A stretch of DNA of 64,000 nt. Source: an uncultured Odoribacter sp. (lineage in GTDB: Bacteria; Bacteroidota; Bacteroidia; Bacteroidales; Marinifilaceae). Below the pieces are notes generated by a model. That model was not told the DNA's origin. It did not search any database and saw only the letters and a program-made list of their open reading frames with translations. Position numbers and translations under genes: made by a program. The stretch's first letter is position 1. The number at the start of each line of letters is the position of its first letter. The stretch covers positions 1 to 64,000 of the forward strand of contig UQJP01000001.1 in the NCBI GenBank assembly GCA_900541415.1, given 5' to 3'. Positions 44,917 to 55,869 of the stretch are shown here, piece after piece.

Positions 44917-47900
44917 ATGAAAATCATATATTTAACACTTTGTTTGCTATTGACAACCTCTGTTTCCTGGGCTCAGGAATGGACAGAAATCAAAGGAAAG
45001 GTCATGCGCGCCACGGACAAAACCCCGATCGAATCGGCCAGAGTATGGTCGGCAGATGCCAAAAACTCCGTCGTCACCGACCCAAAAGGCGAATTTACCA
45101 TACAGGTAAATAAAAAGAATACCACCCTGCTTTTCGAAAGCTACCTTTATTTGCCGAAAGAAGTTCCGGCCAATGGGCGGGAACAACTTGAAGTTTACCT
45201 GCTCGATGCCAATACTCCGGCCTTCCAACCGGAACACTCGCTTCCTTTCGGACAGGTTAATCATTACGACCGGACGGGAAATCCCTTTTCACGGGGATTG
45301 AAAGACCTGAATAACGGGAAGCCGTTTTTCGACGAAACGCTTTACGGAATGATTCCCGGCGTACAGGTGCTTGAAAAAAGCGGAATGCCCGGAGAAGGGG
45401 CTTACCTGAATTTGCGGGGCATCCGGAGCCTTGCGGCCAACAACGCTCCCCTGATCGTTATCGACGGGTTGCCTTTGCTGCCCGACATGGAAGAGTCCCC
45501 GGTGATTTCGGGATACTCCAGAAACATCCTCATGCCTGTGTCCCTAAAAGACATCCGGAGCTTCACTTTCGTACAGGGGGCGGACGCTGCGATATACGGC
45601 TCTATGGGCTCTAACGGCGTTATCCTCATCGAAACCGATAAAGCCAGCGACATGGAAACCAAAGTCGAATTTCAGACAATCAACGGACTGACCTGGATGA
45701 ACAAACGCTATCCGATGCTGGATGCCGACGGATTTAAAAGTTTTCTGGTGGATGTGGGGGAAACCAAAGTGGCGAACACCAACGAACTGGTGGAACTATT
45801 TCCCTTCCTGAAGGACGATTACGATTATCAGCACTACTACCGCCATATCTATGGCAACAACACCGACTGGCAGGACGAAATATACAACCAATGCGCTTTT
45901 TCCACGGAAAATATCCTGAAAGTAAAAGGTGGCGATGAAATTGCCAAATATAACCTGACTGCCGGATACTTACGTAACAACGGCGTGGTGAAAAACACCG
46001 ATTTGTCTAAATACTACACCCGCCTGAATGCCGACCTGAACGTATCGGCTAAAGTGAGGATGTCCGCTTCTTTCGGATTCAGTTACGTGCAAAGCCATTT
46101 ACAGGAACAGGGAATGATTCCCCAAACCAATCCCCTGCTTGCTGCCTTGTATAAAGCCCCGGTTTTAGGGGTATGGGAAAAGGATATGTACGGCAACCGG
46201 GTATCCCGTTTCGACACCGTTCGGCAGTTCGGTATCAGTAATCCGAGGGCGGTGGTGGAACAAGTGGAAGCCACTATGAAGACCTACGACATTTTGGGAA
46301 ATATCGCCCTGAACTACCAGCCCAATTCAAAGTTCAATTTCGATGCCATGCTGGGAATCTATTACAATTACAATTCGGAAAACCTGTTCGTTCCCGGTAA
46401 AAGCCAGCCTTCCATCGCTCCGCTTATGGAAGGATATGCGCACAACACCGTGAGGGGAGGCGTCGGGCTGGGCTATAACATCTATGCCAAAGCACAGGGA
46501 AGTTATAAGCATGCGTTTAACGACAAAAACAGAATCACGGCCAGTCTGGGCTATCAGCTGATTACCTCCAGACGGGAGTACGATCATGCCGAAGTGGTCA
46601 ATACGACTTCTGATTTCTACAAAACCTTAGACCGTTCGGAATCGGACTATGGAAAGAAAATCGATGGCTACGAAGATATTTGGAACTGGACGAATGCCTA
46701 TGCCCGGCTATACTATGACTATAACCACCAATTTCAGCTATCGGCCACTCTGGCCGCCGATGCAGCTTCATCCACCGGGAAAAATGCCGTGCGCCTGCAA
46801 TGGCTACCCAGTGTGAATGTAGGAATAAACCTGAAAAACATGTCGTTCCTGCAAGATGTGAGGGGAATCGATGAATTTTTAGTGAGAGGAGCCTGGGCTA
46901 CCCTCGCCAATAGCCGGTATTCCTCCGTATATTCCCAGAACTACTATGTGAATCAGCCTTTCCACGACATTGTGGGGATGGTAAAGGAAAATATCCCGAA
47001 CAGCCGGCTGAAACCGGAAAAGGTGGAAAATTACAATGCCGGGATTGATTTCTCCCTTATGGGAAGAAAAATTGCGGTCAGCGTGGACTACTACCGGGAA
47101 AACACCCGCAATATGCTACTCGGCAAAGAAATGCCTTCCGCTTACGGTTATGGGCGCATGTTCACCAATGCGGGAAAATTGAAAACCGATGCCGTGGAAG
47201 CCTCCCTGCACCTCAATCTTTTACAGCGCGGACAGTTCCAATGGTATGCCGGAGGTAACATCACCCACTATAAAACCACAGTCAGCAGCCTCGGCGGAGA
47301 AAAAAGCATGATTACTTCATTTTCAGACGGTAGCCAACTGATTACCCAAGTGGGCGGATCGCCTTTCGCTTTCTACGGATTTGAGGCGGGAGAAGTGTTT
47401 TCCACCCAGGAGCAAGCCAATGCCGCCGGACTGGCTTCCTATAATGGAAACAGCTTTCAGGCAGGGGATGTCCATTTTTCCGACAGAAACGGCGACCATG
47501 TGATCGATGATGAAGACCGCACTGTCCTGGGATCGGCCACCCCCGACTTTTTCGGAGGATTCTACACCGGATTCCGTTACCGGGGAGTGGAGCTTTCTGC
47601 CTTGTTTTCTTACAGTTACGGCAACGAAATCTATAATGTGGTAAGGCGGAACATCGAATCCCTCGATGGTTTCACCAACCAAACGGAAACAGCCACCCGG
47701 AGGTGGAACGACTACGGGCAGACCACCGATATGCCCCGAGCCAACTACGGCGACCCGGCAGGCAATAACCGCTTTTCATCCCGCTGGATCGAAGACGGCT
47801 CTTTCCTGAAACTGAAAAATGTGACTTTAAGCTATACATTCCCCCGGGAATTGAGTTTTATCCGGCAGTTACAAATCTACCTGAGTGGCGATAATCTTCT

Positions 47901-48030
47901 GACTTTCACCAAATACTTAGGGTTAGACCCCGAATTTTCATGGTCGTATTCCTCGCAGTTACAGGGAATCGACCAGGGAAAAATCCCAGCGGCAAGCAGC
48001 GTGCGCCTCGGCGTAAAACTGAATTTCTAA
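44917..48030 (+). CDS. SusC/RagA family TonB-dependent transporter, second
   Basis: The 1037-residue transporter has a signal peptide (to SWAQE, about residue 20), a short regulatory-like beta domain (IKGKVMRATDKTPIESARVW), a plug (GVQVLEKSGMPGEGAYLNLRGIRSLAANNAPLIVIDGLP) and a barrel ending in RLGVKLNF. The usual TonB-box region after the beta domain is less typical than in the first SusC. Its C-terminal third closely resembles the truncated SusC at the right edge of the window (SYGNEIYNVVRR against SYGNDVYNAVRR; FSSRWIEDGSFLKLKN against FSSRWIEDGSYLKLKN), which points to duplication of the SusCD unit. Confidence 0.95.
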   Translation: MKIIYLTLCLLLTTSVSWAQEWTEIKGKVMRATDKTPIESARVWSADAKNSVVTDPKGEFTIQVNKKNTTLLFESYLYLPKEVPANGREQLEVYLLDANTPAFQPEHSLPFGQVNHYDRTGNPFSRGLKDLNNGKPFFDETLYGMIPGVQVLEKSGMPGEGAYLNLRGIRSLAANNAPLIVIDGLPLLPDMEESPVISGYSRNILMPVSLKDIRSFTFVQGADAAIYGSMGSNGVILIETDKASDMETKVEFQTINGLTWMNKRYPMLDADGFKSFLVDVGETKVANTNELVELFPFLKDDYDYQHYYRHIYGNNTDWQDEIYNQCAFSTENILKVKGGDEIAKYNLTAGYLRNNGVVKNTDLSKYYTRLNADLNVSAKVRMSASFGFSYVQSHLQEQGMIPQTNPLLAALYKAPVLGVWEKDMYGNRVSRFDTVRQFGISNPRAVVEQVEATMKTYDILGNIALNYQPNSKFNFDAMLGIYYNYNSENLFVPGKSQPSIAPLMEGYAHNTVRGGVGLGYNIYAKAQGSYKHAFNDKNRITASLGYQLITSRREYDHAEVVNTTSDFYKTLDRSESDYGKKIDGYEDIWNWTNAYARLYYDYNHQFQLSATLAADAASSTGKNAVRLQWLPSVNVGINLKNMSFLQDVRGIDEFLVRGAWATLANSRYSSVYSQNYYVNQPFHDIVGMVKENIPNSRLKPEKVENYNAGIDFSLMGRKIAVSVDYYRENTRNMLLGKEMPSAYGYGRMFTNAGKLKTDAVEASLHLNLLQRGQFQWYAGGNITHYKTTVSSLGGEKSMITSFSDGSQLITQVGGSPFAFYGFEAGEVFSTQEQANAAGLASYNGNSFQAGDVHFSDRNGDHVIDDEDRTVLGSATPDFFGGFYTGFRYRGVELSALFSYSYGNEIYNVVRRNIESLDGFTNQTETATRRWNDYGQTTDMPRANYGDPAGNNRFSSRWIEDGSFLKLKNVTLSYTFPRELSFIRQLQIYLSGDNLLTFTKYLGLDPEFSWSYSSQLQGIDQGKIPAASSVRLGVKLNF

Positions 48031-48048
48031 CCTCTAACTACAATTATC

Positions 48049-49659
48049 ATGAGAAATATAGTTTCAATCCTTTGTTTATCCGGTCTTTTGAGTTGCACGG
48101 CATGCCAGAAATTTTTCGACGTAGAGCCGAACAACATCCTGAAAGAAGACCAGAACTATCACGAATATTACGAAGTGTACAGCTCCTTTGTGGGGAACGC
48201 CGTACGCTTTCAGGAAGCCGCGGAACACTATGTGGTTATGTCGGAATTAATGGGGGGATTAACGACTCCCACGTCCAACGCTCCGGTGGAGCTGTGGGAA
48301 ATCTTCCGGTTTCAGGCGGGAAACGGTAACCAAGCGGTTGCTCCCAACCCTTACTACAAATTAATCATCAATTGTAACGACTTCATCCGCCACACCCTGA
48401 AATATGAGGAAGAAAATCCGGGAGCCATCCCGGTGAATGTGCTCGAAGGCATGATTTCGGAAGCCATCCGCTACCGGGCATGGAGCTACCTCACTTTGGG
48501 GAAACTCTACGGACAGGCGATCTATCATGACTATTCCCTTTCCGATTACACAGACCTCAGCCGGGGACAAATGCTATCCTTCGACGCGCTGATCGATCAG
48601 GTGATTTACTCCATGGAAAACGGATTCAACGGAATCGACGGTAAGAAAACGCTGGTATGGAGGGACATCACCAATATCCAGGGAGACGAATGGATTCGTT
48701 TCGGGATTAACCCGAACGCCCTGTTGGGGGAATTATACCTGTGGAAAGGCGATTACTACACCGCTTTCGAATTCCTGCAAAATGTGATTAAAAACGGGAA
48801 CGGCGACTTCATCGTGAAAAAAAGCGGTACCTATTCAGACATTTTCACGAAACCCATCACCTCCAATTTACAGGAACTGGTCACCGTAGTCCCTTTCAAT
48901 GCCATTAAGCAGCAGCAAAACAAATTACAGTATTATTTTTCAAACATTGCACCGAATGTTTACCACCTCAAGCCGGCTTCCCGCCTAAGCGAACTCTACG
49001 ACCTTCAGGAATGGAAAATCGACGCGGCGGAAGGAACGGGCGACAAGGTGAGGAAACAAATCAATATCGGGGTTGAAAACGGCGATACGGTAGCCATCAA
49101 ATACCACCGGGGAAAAGCCCCTCACGAACGGGATCATTACATCCCGGTTTACCGGGCTGCGGAAATTCACCTGATGATAGCCGAAGCCCTGAACCACTGC
49201 GACCTGCAAGAAGAGGCCATGGCCTTTCTGAACGACGGGGTAATACAATATGTCACTCCCGGCGGATTCCTGAAACGCCCGTTTAATTCGCCCCTGTACA
49301 GTCCCCTGCTGGTGGAAAACGCAGGTATACGGGGACGGGTGAACCTGAAACGGCACGAACTGCCCGAAAAAATCACGGTGGACGGCACGGAACAAACGGT
49401 TTCCAAACTGCCGGAAGCACAGCAAATTCTGGTGAAAAGACAGCAAATCGACAGCCTGATCTTAAACGAATATGCTTTGGAACTGGCCTTCGAAGGAAAA
49501 CGTTGGGGCGCACTGATCCGGATGGGTAGATTCTGGGGCGGTAGCTTTGTGTCCGGGTTGATGCAGGAAAAATTCCCGGCAAGCGAACGTGGAAAATACA
49601 CCGAATTTCTGCAATCGGAAGAAAACTGGTTCATCCCTTATGACCCGCTTAAAAACTAA
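48049..49659 (+). CDS. SusD/RagB family lipoprotein, second
   Basis: This 536-residue protein has a lipoprotein-type signal (MRNIVSILCLSGLLSCTAC) and the SusD fold. Distinctive segments are KFFDVEPNNILKEDQNYHEYYEVYSSFVGNA, VVMSELMGGLTTPTSNAPVELWEIFRF, NCNDFIRHTLKYEEENPG, and near the C terminus ALELAFEGKRWGALIRMGRF. It is clearly paralogous to the SusD at 61771-63369, which has NCNDFLRRIVKYNQDVPG and VVLSELKGDLLAPTQNAP at the same positions. It forms the lid for the SusC 18 bases upstream. Confidence 0.94.
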   Translation: MRNIVSILCLSGLLSCTACQKFFDVEPNNILKEDQNYHEYYEVYSSFVGNAVRFQEAAEHYVVMSELMGGLTTPTSNAPVELWEIFRFQAGNGNQAVAPNPYYKLIINCNDFIRHTLKYEEENPGAIPVNVLEGMISEAIRYRAWSYLTLGKLYGQAIYHDYSLSDYTDLSRGQMLSFDALIDQVIYSMENGFNGIDGKKTLVWRDITNIQGDEWIRFGINPNALLGELYLWKGDYYTAFEFLQNVIKNGNGDFIVKKSGTYSDIFTKPITSNLQELVTVVPFNAIKQQQNKLQYYFSNIAPNVYHLKPASRLSELYDLQEWKIDAAEGTGDKVRKQINIGVENGDTVAIKYHRGKAPHERDHYIPVYRAAEIHLMIAEALNHCDLQEEAMAFLNDGVIQYVTPGGFLKRPFNSPLYSPLLVENAGIRGRVNLKRHELPEKITVDGTEQTVSKLPEAQQILVKRQQIDSLILNEYALELAFEGKRWGALIRMGRFWGGSFVSGLMQEKFPASERGKYTEFLQSEENWFIPYDPLKN

Positions 49660-49702
49660 AAACATGGAATCCGTCATTTCTAAAACCATAAAACAACGGA
49701 GT

Positions 49703-51748
49703 ATGAAAAAAATAAATTTAATCACCCTGCTGTTTTCCCTGATTATCGCCGGGCAAGCCTGCGAAGAAGGAAAAATCACAGATGAAAAACCGATTCAGGT
49801 AGTCGAAAAACCGACAGAACCCGAAGAGTCTTTGCCGGAGTGGGTAGAAACTCTGGCTAATCCCCACCGGGAATGGGTTTCAGTATTTCCGGGAGAAATT
49901 TCAAAACAGGAAAGAAGGATCGAAGACACAACCGTGGTCCTGAAACCTTACTATAAAAAACCCTCGCCGGGCTGCTCCAACCCCACACCTTTTTTTAGCA
50001 CGGGATTGTATGCTCCGGCGGCGGAAGTTATCACGGTGAACGTCCCTGCCGGACTGACCGGAGTGGAATACCGGATCGGTGTGTGGCCCTGTGACCTCGA
50101 CCATCCCTGCGTAGGCGGGAATGCCGTGGAAAACCAAAAAAGGTATTATAAAATATATGTCAAAGGCAAGCTGGAATCGGGAGAAAACAAAATATCGAGC
50201 TACTTCGGCGGGCAGGTATACCTGTATTTCCCGGAACAGGTGGAAGGTGAACATGCTTTTCATTTTAAAGGCTGTGTCAAATCGCCCGACTTTGTGAAAG
50301 GCGGCAACGCACAGGAGTGGAAAGAAATGATCGCAACAACCTCTGTCCCGTGGGGTGAACTCAGGGGGGAAAGGTTTATCTGCACATTCCCCCGGGAAAT
50401 GCTGAAAACGGTGAGCGATCCCCAACGGTTGGTGGATTTTTACGATAAATTCATTTATTATAGCTATGATGAGGTGTTCGGGTACAGCCAGGACCCTGCT
50501 GCGCCTGACAATATGCGGGCGGTGCTGACGCCCTGGAGAGTGTGCCTCGATATACAGCAATGCGGCGGAGCCGCCCATTCGGGCTATCCGTTCGTTGCCG
50601 GATGGAATTCAGACCAGAGATGGGTGCAACCGGAAGAATTGGAAGTCGGAAACATGTGGGGCTTATGGCACGAAATCGGGCACAATTTCCAAAATTCCAA
50701 ATGGAAATGGGGAGCCCTCACGGAAGTGACCTGTAACCTGAATATCTTTAGCTGGTATTGCCGTTTTAACGGTTACTGGGCCACCGGGTCACGGCTGGAC
50801 GAATTTAAAGCGACTGTGGAAAACTACGTGCTGAACACTCCGAACGACACGAAAGACAACACCGAAGACCTGGATGTGGGGCAACTTCTTGTCCCCTTCG
50901 TGCAATTGGCATACGGGCTGGACTGGGGCGTTTATAAATACCTCGGCATACAAAACCGCACCAGTAAGGAATCCACGAACAGCGATCAGGAAAAACGCGA
51001 TTTCTTCGCCCGCAGGGTATGTGAATATGCCACGGCCAACCTGTTACCGTTTTTCGATGATTGGGGATTTAAGATTTCCAAAGAAACCCGTTGCTATTTA
51101 AGCAAATTCCCGGCCTGGGAAACCACAGAACGGGGAATCAGCAAAGGCGAATTCTGGAAATCGTTCGATTATGGAGCGGTGACCGATCCCTCTATCGTGG
51201 ACGTGTATCACGAACCCGATCCTTCGCTTTTCCCAAATCCCGAATATGATTGCGGCCCGAAACCGATCGACCGTTCAGGCTGGACGATTATGGGTTTCTT
51301 CCCCAAACAATATTCGAGCGCGGCGAACTACGGGCCTCAACTTTTATTGGACGACAACCTGAAAACGAAATTTGCGACATCGGCAGACAATGGGAAATCG
51401 TGGCCGGGTTATGTGGTGTTCGACATGCAGAAGGAATACTATCTCGGCGGGGCGTTCTTCGCCCAGCGCGACGGAACGGGATCGGTCAATTCACGTCCCG
51501 GAACCCTGAAAGTATACGTATCGACGAAAGCCCCGGTAGACGGCTCCGGCAATTTCGATCCAAACTTCAAAGAATGGCAACTCCTGTTGGAAACTAATTT
51601 GGAAGCCAACGGCGACAAATTGCAGAACTTCGAGCTGGAAGGTAAAGACTGGCTCAAGGGACGTTATGTGAAATGCGAAGTGTTGAATCCTAAAAGTAGC
51701 GGGGGCAGTCCATGCTGGGCTGAATTCGGTATGAGCGGGAACGAATAA
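49703..51748 (+). CDS. M60 family (enhancin-type) glycoprotein peptidase, lipoprotein
   Basis: The 681-residue lipoprotein (MKKINLITLLFSLIIAGQAC) contains an M60-like zinc peptidase domain (about residues 95-430) with the gluzincin motif HEIGHN (H323, E324, H327) and a downstream ligand E341 in ALTEVTCNL. The last 160 residues form an F5/8 type C-like (discoidin) module starting GWTIMGFFPKQYSSAANYG. Characterised M60 enzymes cut next to O-glycosylated Ser/Thr in mucins and other glycoproteins. The start is at the signal-peptide Met; the frame runs back into SusD and another ATG lies at 49664. It is the only hydrolase in this locus and is probably surface-exposed. Confidence 0.92.
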   Translation: MKKINLITLLFSLIIAGQACEEGKITDEKPIQVVEKPTEPEESLPEWVETLANPHREWVSVFPGEISKQERRIEDTTVVLKPYYKKPSPGCSNPTPFFSTGLYAPAAEVITVNVPAGLTGVEYRIGVWPCDLDHPCVGGNAVENQKRYYKIYVKGKLESGENKISSYFGGQVYLYFPEQVEGEHAFHFKGCVKSPDFVKGGNAQEWKEMIATTSVPWGELRGERFICTFPREMLKTVSDPQRLVDFYDKFIYYSYDEVFGYSQDPAAPDNMRAVLTPWRVCLDIQQCGGAAHSGYPFVAGWNSDQRWVQPEELEVGNMWGLWHEIGHNFQNSKWKWGALTEVTCNLNIFSWYCRFNGYWATGSRLDEFKATVENYVLNTPNDTKDNTEDLDVGQLLVPFVQLAYGLDWGVYKYLGIQNRTSKESTNSDQEKRDFFARRVCEYATANLLPFFDDWGFKISKETRCYLSKFPAWETTERGISKGEFWKSFDYGAVTDPSIVDVYHEPDPSLFPNPEYDCGPKPIDRSGWTIMGFFPKQYSSAANYGPQLLLDDNLKTKFATSADNGKSWPGYVVFDMQKEYYLGGAFFAQRDGTGSVNSRPGTLKVYVSTKAPVDGSGNFDPNFKEWQLLLETNLEANGDKLQNFELEGKDWLKGRYVKCEVLNPKSSGGSPCWAEFGMSGNE

Positions 51749-51754
51749 AACCTG

Positions 51755-51795
51755 AAAATCCCCCTTCGGCATACGCCCAAGGGGGATTTTTTATA
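51755..51795. terminator. bidirectional terminator between M60 and HTCS genes
   Basis: AAAATCCCCCTT (51755-51766) pairs perfectly with AAGGGGGATTTT (51779-51790) around a 12-base loop. A- and T-rich ends on both sides let it serve the convergent genes. Confidence 0.9.
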
Positions 51796-54700
51796 CCTCT
51801 CCTTTTTCCCTTTCCTGATATTCCGTTGGCGAAATACCATACAGGGTTTTAAAACAACTGGTGAAATAAGAGTGATTGTTAAAGCCCACCTTAAACGCAA
51901 TCTCCGAAATCGACAATCCGCTCTCTTTCAACAAACGAGCTGCCGTTTCCAAACGGATATTACGGATCATTTCCACTGGCGACAAATTGGTAATCACCTT
52001 CACTTTCCGATAGAAATTGGCACGGCTCAACCCGATCTCCCGGCAAATCTCGTCGATCCCGAAATCAGGCTCGGCAATATGCTTGCGCACCACTTCCATA
52101 TACTTATTCATAAACATATCGTCGAGTGATTCCACTTTAATGCCGATATTCTCCAACGAAAAACGCTTATAATAAACGGCCTGCATCCGCTGTCTTCCCA
52201 CCAGCAAATTGCGGATACGCACCCGGAGCAACGACAGGCTGAACGGTTTCACGATATAATCATCCGCCCCGGCATCGAATCCCTCCTCGATGTGCATAGC
52301 CAGCGATTTAGCCGTCAGCAGGATCACCGGGATATGGCTCAGGCTGATAGTATTTTTGATTTTCACACACAACTCCACCCCGCTCATCACAGGCATCATC
52401 ACATCGCTGATTACCATATCGGGCATATATTTTTCTGCCGCCTCGAAAGCCTCCTGCCCATTCACAGCGGTAATCACCCGGTAGGTATTCTGCAACTTCC
52501 GGCGGACGTAATCCAATATTTCAGGATTGTCCTCCACCAACAGAATCGTCGTGTCGTGAGGTATTTCCTCATCGTTAATATCGGTTTCCGGGTCTCCCGG
52601 AATAACCGTTTCCAGCATGGGATAAATTTCAGGCTGATAACACAAAGGCAGCAATACGCCTATTTCCGTACCCGGCTCTAAAGGGCGGGCAAATATCCTG
52701 CCCCGGTGCTGTTCGATAATCATCCGGGACAGGTTCAATCCGATTCCGCTCCCCGTGGTTTTCTGGTAAAGGTCGTCAGAAGAATGCCCGAATGGCTCGA
52801 ACAATTTTTCCCGGTCGGCTTCCCGGATACCGATACCGGAATCCCTGACCACCAGATACAGCCACCGGGCTGCCTCTGAAAAATCCGGGTAAACCTGTCC
52901 CGGCAGCTCCGGACAATCGTCCCGTGAAACAACTTTCCCCCCGATAACGATTTTTCCTCCGGCAGGCGTAAATTTAAAAGCATTGGAAAGCAGGTTAAAA
53001 AACACTTTCTCCAATTCTTCCCGGTCATAAGTCACCAGCAAAGACGAATAAGGAAAATCCAGACAAAACGAGAAATTACGGCTTTGCGCCGTTGTCTGGA
53101 AATTATAATATATCTCCTGCAAAAACTCTTTAAAATCGAAACTGGAAAGCCGCAATTCTTTCTTTCCGGTGCGGCGTTTCTGTATATCCATCAGGTTATT
53201 CACCAACGACATCAGTCGACGCGCATTCTGCTGGATGAGATTCACCGACTTTTTCACTTCCGGCGTTAAGAACTGTTCCTCGGCCAGCTCTTCGGCAGGA
53301 TTCAGGATTAGGGTTAAAGGAGTCCGGAGTTCGTGGGTAACATGGGTGAAAAAACGGTTACGTTCCTGGCTCAATTCCTCTTGTTTCTCCTGTTCCATCT
53401 GCTTAAAGCGTAAACGGGTTTCAAGTTCCCTCTTTTTATGCATCCAGGCCATATATTTCCACAAAACGAATCCTGCGATCAAGAAATAAATCAGATAAGC
53501 CCACCAACGCAGCCAATAGGGAGGCAACACAACGATTTGCAGGCTGGTGCCCTCGTCGTTCCACACCCCGTCATTGTTCGAAGCAATCACCTTAAAACGG
53601 TAAGAGCCCGGCGGCAGATTACTGTAAAACGCTTCCCGGCGGTTTTTCACATAATTCCACTCGGTATCTGCCCCTTCCAATTTATAAGCATATTGATTCT
53701 GTTCGGGATAAATATAATTCAGAGCCGTATAGCCGATGCTTAAATTGGTCTGGTCATGATTCAGCACCAGCTTCCGCGTTTGCTGCAATTTTTTAGTCAG
53801 GGGGGTATGAGGGGTTTGCGGAGTGATTTCCCGGTTGTTAATATACAAGGACGTCAGCAGGACAGGAGGTTTTTCCGTATTGTTCCTCAATTCCACCGGA
53901 TCGATGCTCTGGAAACCGTTCATCCCCGAAAGGTATAATTTACCATTCCGGGTGATCATACCGGAAAATATGCTGAATTCCTGTAATTCAATACCGTTCC
54001 GGGCATTAAAACGGTTTATCACTTCCCCGTCCTTATCCAGATGATACAGTTCGTGGCAGGTCATCACCCAATAGAATCCCTGTTTATCCTGAGTGACGTA
54101 AAACACCTGCCTGTCCGTCATTCCATCTTCTGCGGCATAATGTTTTTTTAGCTTTAGCCCGGAATCGAACCGCCAAAGCCCGTGCCCGTTGGTTGCCACC
54201 CAAATATCCTGCCCGGAATCGACATAAAAGGCAGACACATAGATTTTCTCATGTTCAGACACTCCCAGTTCCCGGTTGGCAAAGTGCGTGGCTTTCTGTT
54301 CGTCCGGGGAATAAAGATAAAAACCATTGTTCCACGTTCCTATCAGGTAACGATTCTCCGGCAACTCCTGAACAACCGACACAGACATGAATTTCCGGGG
54401 TTTACCACCGACCTTAAAATCCTCCGTTACCGAATTTCCCTCAGCCACCACCAGTCCTGCTTTGGTATTCGTGGGAATCCAAAGCCGCCCTTTCGAATCC
54501 TGGTAAAGGGAATAAATATCGTTGTATTTAAAATCATACAACAAACGGTATTTCTCGGTGCGGGGCGAAAAAGAATAAACCTTCCCGCCAAAAGTGGTGC
54601 AAAAAATGGAATCCCCCGAAATCAGCAAAGTTTTAATCAGGTTATTATAGTAAATCGAATTACCGGATTTCAGCAGATAGTTTTTCTGCTCTCCCGTTTG

Positions 54701-55810
54701 GGGATCGTAAAACAACAGTCCCCCACCTTCCGTAGCAAACCACAATTTCCCTTCCCGGTCTTCTCCTCCCTTCCGGAACACACCTGAAAAATGCCTGGCG
54801 GTGATCCATTCGAAACGGTTATTATACCGATTGTGGTAATTGACACCGCCGGAATACGTTCCCACCCAAAGCGTTTGCTGCCTGTCTTTAAAAAGATGAT
54901 ACACGGAGTAATGGCTAAGCCCGCCTTTTTTGCCTAAATTAGAAGGCACAGGAACAATGGCAAGCGTACGCTTATCCAGCAAAGCTAATCCGTTAAACGT
55001 TCCCAGCAGCAAATTCCGGTCGTCCCAGTCGATCGCCACACGGATGTGATGCCCGATGGTGTTGTAATTCGTAGTAACGGGACGCGCCACCGTGCCGCTC
55101 GGCAGATGATAGCGCTCTATGCCGGTTTTATCCAAAGTAATCCACAAATTTTCTTCCGAATCCACCAACAGATTCCGAATCACATCCCGGGAGATAGAGC
55201 CGGGCGATTTCCCCGCCGCAATATGCCGGAAAGAACGGAAGGTGGAATCGCAGACCCAGACCCCATCGCCGGATGTTCCCAAATAGAGTTTTCCGTCTAC
55301 ATCCTGCGTCACGGCAGAAATCGAAGAAGGCATCGAAAAAGGCAGTTCCACCCGGCTAAAAGTGTCTTTCTGCCGATCATACCCATAAACCACCGTGTCG
55401 GCAAAGGCCAATACCTTTTGGCGGTAGCATAAGATGTGCCTGAACTGTTCCCGGTTCCCCTTATAATGCCTGATGCCATCGGTTTCATGGTCGATACGGT
55501 CTATTCCCGAGGGCGTCAAAATCCAAAGATGCCCGTCAGGGTCCTGCACAATATCGTTTATTTCGTTATCGGACAAGCTATTTCCCTCCACCCCGTCTTT
55601 CCGGTAAACTTTAAACCGGTAGCCATCGAATTTATTCAACCCGTTTGAAGTGCCGAACCATAGGTAACCGTCACGATCCTGAAAAATAGACGTGATGGAA
55701 CTGTGCGAAAGCCCTTCCTTGACATCGAGTTTTGAAAAATAAAATCGCTCTTGTCCCCATAGCGACAAGGGAACAAATAACAGTAAAAAAAAGAAAAACC
55801 TGCTAAACAT
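51791..55810 (-). CDS. hybrid two-component system sensor/regulator (HTCS)
   Basis: This 1339-residue one-protein two-component system spans the inner membrane. After a signal segment (MFSRFFFFLLLFVPLSLWGQ) come beta-propeller repeats (about 25-640, with recurrent DGYLWFGTSNGLNKFDG-type blades), a Y_Y_Y domain (about 690-755), a membrane helix (about 765-785), HisKA with H826 in VTHELRTPLTL, HATPase_c (about 925-1040, SGIGLNLSRMII), a receiver with D1136 in VISDVMMP, and an AraC-type DNA-binding domain at the C terminus (SRANFYRKVKVITNLSPVEMIR). HTCS proteins sense oligosaccharide in the periplasm and activate a nearby locus. It lies between the two M60 loci and could control either or both. 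Confidence 0.95.
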   Translation of the reverse strand: MFSRFFFFLLLFVPLSLWGQERFYFSKLDVKEGLSHSSITSIFQDRDGYLWFGTSNGLNKFDGYRFKVYRKDGVEGNSLSDNEINDIVQDPDGHLWILTPSGIDRIDHETDGIRHYKGNREQFRHILCYRQKVLAFADTVVYGYDRQKDTFSRVELPFSMPSSISAVTQDVDGKLYLGTSGDGVWVCDSTFRSFRHIAAGKSPGSISRDVIRNLLVDSEENLWITLDKTGIERYHLPSGTVARPVTTNYNTIGHHIRVAIDWDDRNLLLGTFNGLALLDKRTLAIVPVPSNLGKKGGLSHYSVYHLFKDRQQTLWVGTYSGGVNYHNRYNNRFEWITARHFSGVFRKGGEDREGKLWFATEGGGLLFYDPQTGEQKNYLLKSGNSIYYNNLIKTLLISGDSIFCTTFGGKVYSFSPRTEKYRLLYDFKYNDIYSLYQDSKGRLWIPTNTKAGLVVAEGNSVTEDFKVGGKPRKFMSVSVVQELPENRYLIGTWNNGFYLYSPDEQKATHFANRELGVSEHEKIYVSAFYVDSGQDIWVATNGHGLWRFDSGLKLKKHYAAEDGMTDRQVFYVTQDKQGFYWVMTCHELYHLDKDGEVINRFNARNGIELQEFSIFSGMITRNGKLYLSGMNGFQSIDPVELRNNTEKPPVLLTSLYINNREITPQTPHTPLTKKLQQTRKLVLNHDQTNLSIGYTALNYIYPEQNQYAYKLEGADTEWNYVKNRREAFYSNLPPGSYRFKVIASNNDGVWNDEGTSLQIVVLPPYWLRWWAYLIYFLIAGFVLWKYMAWMHKKRELETRLRFKQMEQEKQEELSQERNRFFTHVTHELRTPLTLILNPAEELAEEQFLTPEVKKSVNLIQQNARRLMSLVNNLMDIQKRRTGKKELRLSSFDFKEFLQEIYYNFQTTAQSRNFSFCLDFPYSSLLVTYDREELEKVFFNLLSNAFKFTPAGGKIVIGGKVVSRDDCPELPGQVYPDFSEAARWLYLVVRDSGIGIREADREKLFEPFGHSSDDLYQKTTGSGIGLNLSRMIIEQHRGRIFARPLEPGTEIGVLLPLCYQPEIYPMLETVIPGDPETDINDEEIPHDTTILLVEDNPEILDYVRRKLQNTYRVITAVNGQEAFEAAEKYMPDMVISDVMMPVMSGVELCVKIKNTISLSHIPVILLTAKSLAMHIEEGFDAGADDYIVKPFSLSLLRVRIRNLLVGRQRMQAVYYKRFSLENIGIKVESLDDMFMNKYMEVVRKHIAEPDFGIDEICREIGLSRANFYRKVKVITNLSPVEMIRNIRLETAARLLKESGLSISEIAFKVGFNNHSYFTSCFKTLYGISPTEYQEREKGEV

Positions 55811-55869
55811 ATTAATAACAATAACAGCAAACAGATGGAAATCTTTCACATCCGACGCAACCATATAGA